The notes beneath the pieces were generated by a model. That model did no database searches. It saw nothing but the letters and a program-made list of their open reading frames with translations, and was not told the DNA's origin. From contig NZ_BNEM01000002.1 in NCBI RefSeq assembly GCF_018327705.1, positions 3,658,001-3,722,000 on the forward strand: 64,000 bases of DNA, written 5' to 3'. Position 1 is the stretch's first letter. Every line of letters starts with the position of its first letter. A program made the translations under genes and the position numbers. Source of the DNA: Catellatospora sp. TT07R-123 (GTDB lineage Bacteria > Actinomycetota > Actinomycetes > Mycobacteriales > Micromonosporaceae). Below are positions 59,982-64,000 of this stretch, one piece after another.

Positions 59982-62706
59982 GCCGCCGCTGCCCGACGAT
60001 CCCGTCGCCGCCCGCTCCGGTGAGACCCGGGCGGGCGGCCGCGGGATCGTCGCGGCCGTGCGCCGGGAGCTGTCCGCCGCCCGGCACGCCGCCCGCGCCG
60101 CGCAGGCCGCCACGGTCACCGCCCGCCAGGCCGCAGCCGAGCAGCTGGAGGCGGTGCGCCGCTCCGCACCCCGGCGCCGCCAGGAACTCCAGGACGCCCG
60201 CGACGCCGCCCGCGCCGAGGCGCAGACCCGCTGGCAGCGCGAGACCGGCAAGCTCACCGGCACCCTGCGCGAGCTGGCCGAGGCCGCCGCCCCGGGCGCG
60301 GCGGGCACGGTCTGGTCGGCGTGGCGCCCCGGCGCCAAGCCGGACCAGCAGAACGGCTTCGCGCCGGGGCTGCTGCGCATCGGCGTGCTCGGCCACGAAC
60401 CGGGCGCCGACGCGCCGCCCGCGCTGGTGCCGCTGCTGGACGCGGCGCACCTGAGCCTGTCCGGCGACGCCGTCGCCACCGTCGACGGGCTCATCGGCGC
60501 GCTGCTGCTGCGCGCGCTGGCCAGCGTCCCGGCCGGGTCGCTGCGGCTCACCGTGTACGACCCCGGCCAGCTCGGCGGCGCCCTGGCCGGACTGGCCCCG
60601 CTCGCCCCCGGCGGCATGATCACGTACCTGGGGCCGGGCGGCCTCGGGCCGCTGCTGGACGACCTCGCCGAGCAGATCCGCCGCATCAACGAGAACGTGC
60701 TCGGCGGGGTGTACCTGAGCGTCGCCGAGCTGGCCGCCGAGACCGGCCGCCGCCCGGAGCCGTGGCGGGTGGCGGTGTTGCTGGCCGACCCGAACGGCGC
60801 CGAGCTGTCCCGGGCCGAGCGGGCGCAGCTGGACCGGGTGGCCCGGACGGGGGTGGCGGCGGGTGTGCATCTGATCTGCCGGGGCTTCGAGCTGGGCGCC
60901 GATACCGGCGTCGAGTCGATCGTGATCGGCGCGGGCACCGCCCGGACCAGCCTGACCGGCGAGATCCCGGTGCAGCTCGACCCGGCGCCCAGCGCCGCGC
61001 TGCTCACCGGCGTCTGCCGGGCCCTGGCCGAGCAGGCCACCGCCGGACCGCCGCCGGTGCCGTTCGCGGCGCTGCTGCCCGACCAGATGTGGCAGCAGTC
61101 CTCGGCCGAGGCGCTGCGCGCCCCGATCGGCGAGGGCACCGACGGGCGCCTGATCGAACTGGTGCTCGGCGACGACCCGCCGCACGCGCTGATCGGCGGA
61201 CCGTCCGGTTCGGGCAAGACCAATCTGCTGTACTGCTGGCTGGCCGCCCTCACCGCCCGCCACTCCCCCGACGAGCTGGCGCTGTACCTGCTCGACTTCA
61301 AGGAGGGCGTGTCGTTCGCCCGGTTCGCGCCGGGCACCCGCGACCCGAGCTGGCTGCCGCACGTGCGCCTGGTCGGCGTCAACGTGAACGCCGACCGGGA
61401 GTTCGGCCTGGCCCTGCTGCGCCACCTCGCCGACGAGCTGAAGCGCCGCGCGGCCGCCGCCAAGGCGCACGAGGCGACCAAGCTGGCCGAGCTGCGCGCC
61501 GAGGACCCGACCGGCAGCTGGCCGCGCATCGTCGCGGTCATCGACGAGTTCCAGGTGCTGCTGGGCGCCCGCGACGCGGTCACCACCGAGGCGGTCAACC
61601 TGCTGGAGGACCTGGCCCGGCGCGGCCGGTCGCAGGGCATCCACCTGGTGCTGGCCAGCCAGGACGTCTCCGGCATCGAGGCGCTGTGGGGCCGGTCCGG
61701 CCTGGTCTCGCAGTTCACGCTGCGCATCGCGCTGCCCAAGGCGCGCCGGATCCTGTCCGACGTGAACCTGGCCGCCGAGCTGATCCCCCGCTGCCACGCC
61801 GTGGTCAACGCCGACTCGGGCGTGCCGTCGGCCAACACCGTCGTACGGCTGCCCGACGCGGGCGACCGCGGCACCTGGCTCAGCCTCCAGGAGCAGCTGT
61901 GGCTGGCCCGGCCGGAGGGCGCCGAGCCGCCCCGGCTGTTCGACGGCGACGCCCGGCCGCTGTTCCCGCTGCTGCCGCCCACCCCGGACCCGGAGCTGCT
62001 GTCGCGGCTGGGTGCGGTCGCGCTGCTCGGCGAGACCATCGACGTCACCGGCCGGCCCGCGACGCTGCGGCTCAACCGCGCGCCCGGCCGCAACCTGGCG
62101 GTGCTGGGCACCCGGGTCGAGGAGGCGTGCGCGGTGCTGCTGTCGGCCGGGCACGCCCTGGCGGGCCAGCACGCCCCGGGCACGGCCCGGTTCAGCCTGC
62201 TGTGCCTGGACGACGACGCCACCACCGCCGCGAAGTCGCTGCACGCCGTGGTCGCCGCCCGGCACCGCTGCGACTGGTACACCGCCGACGCCGTGGTCGA
62301 ACTGCTGCGCACGGCCGCCGCCGACACCGACGAGACCCCGCACTACGTGTTCGGCTTCGCGCTGGACGCGGTGCACGACCGGCTGGCCGCCAAGCCGGGG
62401 CCGGGGCTGCCCACCGGCCACGAGCTGCTGCGCACGGTGCTGGCGCGGGGGCCGGAGCGGCGTACCCACCTGCTGGGCTGGTGGCGCACGGTGGCCCGGC
62501 TGCGCGACGACCTGGGCGGGGTCGGCGCCCGGTTCGACGCCATCGGCGCCTGGGTGGCCCTGGACGTCCACGGCCCCGAACTGTCCCCGCTGTACCCGCA
62601 GGCGGGCGGACCCGTCTGGGCGCCGCGCCCCGGGCGGGCGCTGCACTTCGACCGGGCCGTGCACCAGCGGCCGCAACTCGTCATCCCGTACGAGGTGGCC
62701 CCGTGA
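59974..62706 (+). CDS. FtsK/SpoIIIE-like ATPase with one active and one degenerate motor domain
   Basis: 910 residues. An N-terminal coiled coil (about residues 15-100) and a regulatory region precede the first FtsK domain: Walker A GGPSGSGKT near residue 408, Walker B VAVIDEFQVLL near 519, then DLARRGRSQGIHLVLASQDV, the typical FtsK sensor segment. A second, degenerate domain follows (RNLAVLGTRVEEAC near residue 710 where GKS/T is expected). No membrane helix is seen, so the motor may be recruited by the last gene of the operon. The order active then degenerate differs from EccC of type VII secretion, whose first domain is the degenerate one. Confidence 0.85.
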   Translation: MAEPPLPDDPVAARSGETRAGGRGIVAAVRRELSAARHAARAAQAATVTARQAAAEQLEAVRRSAPRRRQELQDARDAARAEAQTRWQRETGKLTGTLRELAEAAAPGAAGTVWSAWRPGAKPDQQNGFAPGLLRIGVLGHEPGADAPPALVPLLDAAHLSLSGDAVATVDGLIGALLLRALASVPAGSLRLTVYDPGQLGGALAGLAPLAPGGMITYLGPGGLGPLLDDLAEQIRRINENVLGGVYLSVAELAAETGRRPEPWRVAVLLADPNGAELSRAERAQLDRVARTGVAAGVHLICRGFELGADTGVESIVIGAGTARTSLTGEIPVQLDPAPSAALLTGVCRALAEQATAGPPPVPFAALLPDQMWQQSSAEALRAPIGEGTDGRLIELVLGDDPPHALIGGPSGSGKTNLLYCWLAALTARHSPDELALYLLDFKEGVSFARFAPGTRDPSWLPHVRLVGVNVNADREFGLALLRHLADELKRRAAAAKAHEATKLAELRAEDPTGSWPRIVAVIDEFQVLLGARDAVTTEAVNLLEDLARRGRSQGIHLVLASQDVSGIEALWGRSGLVSQFTLRIALPKARRILSDVNLAAELIPRCHAVVNADSGVPSANTVVRLPDAGDRGTWLSLQEQLWLARPEGAEPPRLFDGDARPLFPLLPPTPDPELLSRLGAVALLGETIDVTGRPATLRLNRAPGRNLAVLGTRVEEACAVLLSAGHALAGQHAPGTARFSLLCLDDDATTAAKSLHAVVAARHRCDWYTADAVVELLRTAAADTDETPHYVFGFALDAVHDRLAAKPGPGLPTGHELLRTVLARGPERRTHLLGWWRTVARLRDDLGGVGARFDAIGAWVALDVHGPELSPLYPQAGGPVWAPRPGRALHFDRAVHQRPQLVIPYEVAP

Positions 62707-63368
62707 CCTCGACCCCGGCGGCGCGCTACCGCGCCCTCATCGCCGACCTGGTCGCCGCCTCGCGCCGGCACGAGACGGCGCTGGCCGCGGCCAACCAGTC
62801 CCACGCCGACGGTGTCGCCACGGTCGAGCACGACCTGGCGGCGGCCGAGGACTCGGTGGTGGCCGCCGGTGCCCGCGCCGCGCACGCGCAGAAGGTGATG
62901 GCCCAGACGGACCTGGCCGCGGGCGCCCTGTGGGACGAGCTGAAGGAGGTGCGCGGCCGCCGCGGCCGCCGCCTCGGCCCGACCCCGACCCCGATCCCGG
63001 CCCCGGGCACCCCGGAGGGCGCGGTGCCCGACCCGATCGCGCTGCTGGAGGCCGCCGCCGCCCGTATCGACCGGGCCCGGCGCGGCGGCGAGGCATTGCC
63101 GCCGCTGGTGCTGCCGCTGCTGTTCGCGGTCGGCGCCGCCTGCTCGGCCGCCGTGGCGCTGCTCGGCCTGAGCCTGCAGACGCTCGGCCCGCTCGGCTTC
63201 GTCACCGGCTGGCTGCTGATCTTCGCCGCGCCGCTGGCCGGCCTGATCCCTGCCCGCGACCTCGCCGACCGCTACTGGGGCGCCCGCCTCGACGCGGGCG
63301 CCACCGCCCTGGTCGCCCTGGCCGGCATGCTGTCGACAGCTCTGCTCACCCTGACCGACCTCAGCTGA
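62703..63368 (+). CDS. Coiled-coil membrane protein, FtsK-like cluster
   Basis: 221 residues. An N-terminal coiled coil (AARYRALIADLVAASRRHET through KVMAQTDLAAG), a Pro-rich linker (GPTPTPIPAPGTP) and two to three membrane segments at the C-terminus (VLPLLFAVGAACSAAVALLG, LIFAAPLAGLIP, ALVALAGMLSTALLTL). Probably the membrane anchor for the ATPase, with which it overlaps by 4 bases (GTGA). Its stop codon overlaps the stop of the convergent mutase gene. Confidence 0.75.
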   Translation: MTSTPAARYRALIADLVAASRRHETALAAANQSHADGVATVEHDLAAAEDSVVAAGARAAHAQKVMAQTDLAAGALWDELKEVRGRRGRRLGPTPTPIPAPGTPEGAVPDPIALLEAAAARIDRARRGGEALPPLVLPLLFAVGAACSAAVALLGLSLQTLGPLGFVTGWLLIFAAPLAGLIPARDLADRYWGARLDAGATALVALAGMLSTALLTLTDLS

Positions 63369-64000
63369 CCACCCGGGTGGCGCGGACGACGGTGACCAGC
63401 TCGTCCATGATGTCGGTGAGGGCGAAGTCCTTGGAGGTGAAGACGCGGGCCACGCCTGCCTCCAGGAGGGTGGCGGCGTCGGTGTCCGGGATGATCCCGC
63501 CGACGACGACCGGGAGGTCGGGCAGGCCCGCTTCGCGCAGGCCGCGCAGGACCGCCGGGACGGCGTTGAGGTGGGAGCCGGACAGGACCGACAGGCCCAC
63601 CAGGTCGACGTCCTCCTGGACGGCGGCGGCGACGATCTGCGCCGGGGTCAGCCGGATGCCCTGGTAGATCACCTCGAACCCGGCGTCGCGGGCGCGTACG
63701 GCGATCTGCTCCGCGCCGTTGGAGTGCCCGTCCAGGCCGGGCTTGCCGACGAGCAGCCGCAGCCGCTCGCGCCCCAGCTCCCGGGCCGTGGCCCGGACCC
63801 GCTCGCGAACCCGGGCCAGCCCCTCGTCAGCCCCGCCGGTGACCCCGGCCAGGCCGGTGGGCGCCCGGTACTCGCCGAACACCTCGCGCAGCACGCCCGC
63901 CCACTCGCCGGTGGTGACCCCGGCCTGCACGCAGGCCAGCGTGGCGGTCATCAGGTTGGCCCGCCCGGCGGCGTCGGCGCGCAGCCGGTCCAGCGCCGCG
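63361..64000 (-). CDS. Ethylmalonyl-CoA mutase-type (MeaA) protein, C-terminal part
   Basis: The C-terminal about 213 residues of a gene that starts beyond the window edge; the frame is open through 64000 (upstream codons read ALDRLRADAAGRANLM). End of the catalytic barrel: CVQAGVTTGEWAGVLREVFG, then the B12-binding domain with LVGKPGLDGHSNGAEQIAVR (DGHSNG, the cobalt-ligand His motif), GLSVLSGSH and VVVGGIIPD. This single-chain design matches MeaA/ethylmalonyl-CoA mutase, the step after Ccr and epimerase. Its stop overlaps the stop of the last gene of the FtsK-like cluster. Confidence 0.85.
   Translation of the reverse strand, partial: AALDRLRADAAGRANLMTATLACVQAGVTTGEWAGVLREVFGEYRAPTGLAGVTGGADEGLARVRERVRATARELGRERLRLLVGKPGLDGHSNGAEQIAVRARDAGFEVIYQGIRLTPAQIVAAAVQEDVDLVGLSVLSGSHLNAVPAVLRGLREAGLPDLPVVVGGIIPDTDAATLLEAGVARVFTSKDFALTDIMDELVTVVRATRVVS

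Noticed and set aside
58851..62327. Open frame of 1158 codons on the minus strand
   Set aside because: Antisense of the FtsK-like operon; Ser/Arg-rich composition without domains is usual for antisense frames in high-GC DNA.

Overview
The window is 64 kb of very GC-rich DNA, densely coding with strong codon bias, many GTG and some TTG starts, 1-8 bp operon overlaps and frequent leaderless promoters. Gene content (NucS mismatch endonuclease, very large NAD-glutamate dehydrogenase, DivIVA-domain coiled-coil proteins, ethylmalonyl-CoA pathway genes, ROK regulator with a GH3 hexosaminidase) points to an actinomycete, most likely Micromonosporaceae. It reads as ordinary chromosome: no rRNA, tRNA, CRISPR array, prophage or insertion sequence was seen.

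Layout. 1-6 kb: a minus-strand operon (MFS transporter, D-serine-deaminase-like PLP enzyme, FAD lactone oxidase) diverges from a membrane-tethered beta-helix protein across a mirror-image promoter pair, followed by a small lipoprotein. 6-13 kb: acetolactate-synthase-like enzyme, crotonase, YccF/DUF402/ABC operon, and an ABC exporter pair. 13-24 kb: ROK regulator and beta-N-acetylhexosaminidase, NAD-glutamate dehydrogenase, a lipoprotein penicillin-binding protein, and a small secreted protein. 24-31 kb: GT-C glycosyltransferase, two small membrane proteins, arginase-family enzyme, CnoX/YbbN-like protein, and an ECF sigma factor with a membrane partner. 31-42 kb: acyl-CoA mutase, penicillin-acylase/discoidin protein, a tail-to-tail toxin-antitoxin pair with a frameshifted toxin, and a three-gene FtsX-type ABC system. 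42-54 kb: MeaB, thiolase, methylmalonyl-CoA epimerase, crotonyl-CoA carboxylase/reductase, a membrane-tethered solute-binding protein, two DivIVA-like paralogues, a hydrolase, and a double-domain 3-hydroxyacyl-CoA dehydrogenase. 54-64 kb: DRB0094-type RNA ligase, SDR, aldehyde dehydrogenase, NucS, DUF4126, a four-gene FtsK/SpoIIIE-like operon of unknown function, and the 3' end of an ethylmalonyl-CoA-mutase-type gene.

How the genes work together. Thiolase, 3-hydroxyacyl-CoA dehydrogenase, crotonase, crotonyl-CoA carboxylase/reductase, epimerase, MeaB and the MeaA-type mutase cover most of the ethylmalonyl-CoA route from acetyl-CoA. They are scattered over more than 55 kb, but I find one 16-bp palindrome (consensus CTTAACGATCGTTAAG) before the crotonase, acyl-CoA mutase, thiolase/epimerase, reductase and dehydrogenase genes, which suggests a shared acyl-CoA-responsive regulator not encoded here.

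Other recurrent structure: a family of about 64-bp palindromic elements (four copies) and a second family (two copies) sit just past gene ends; single long perfect inverted repeats occur at 15.9 and 54.9 kb; and many genes start 6-8 bases after a TANNNT-like -10 box. The best candidate for an undescribed system is the 58.7-63.4 kb FtsK-like operon.
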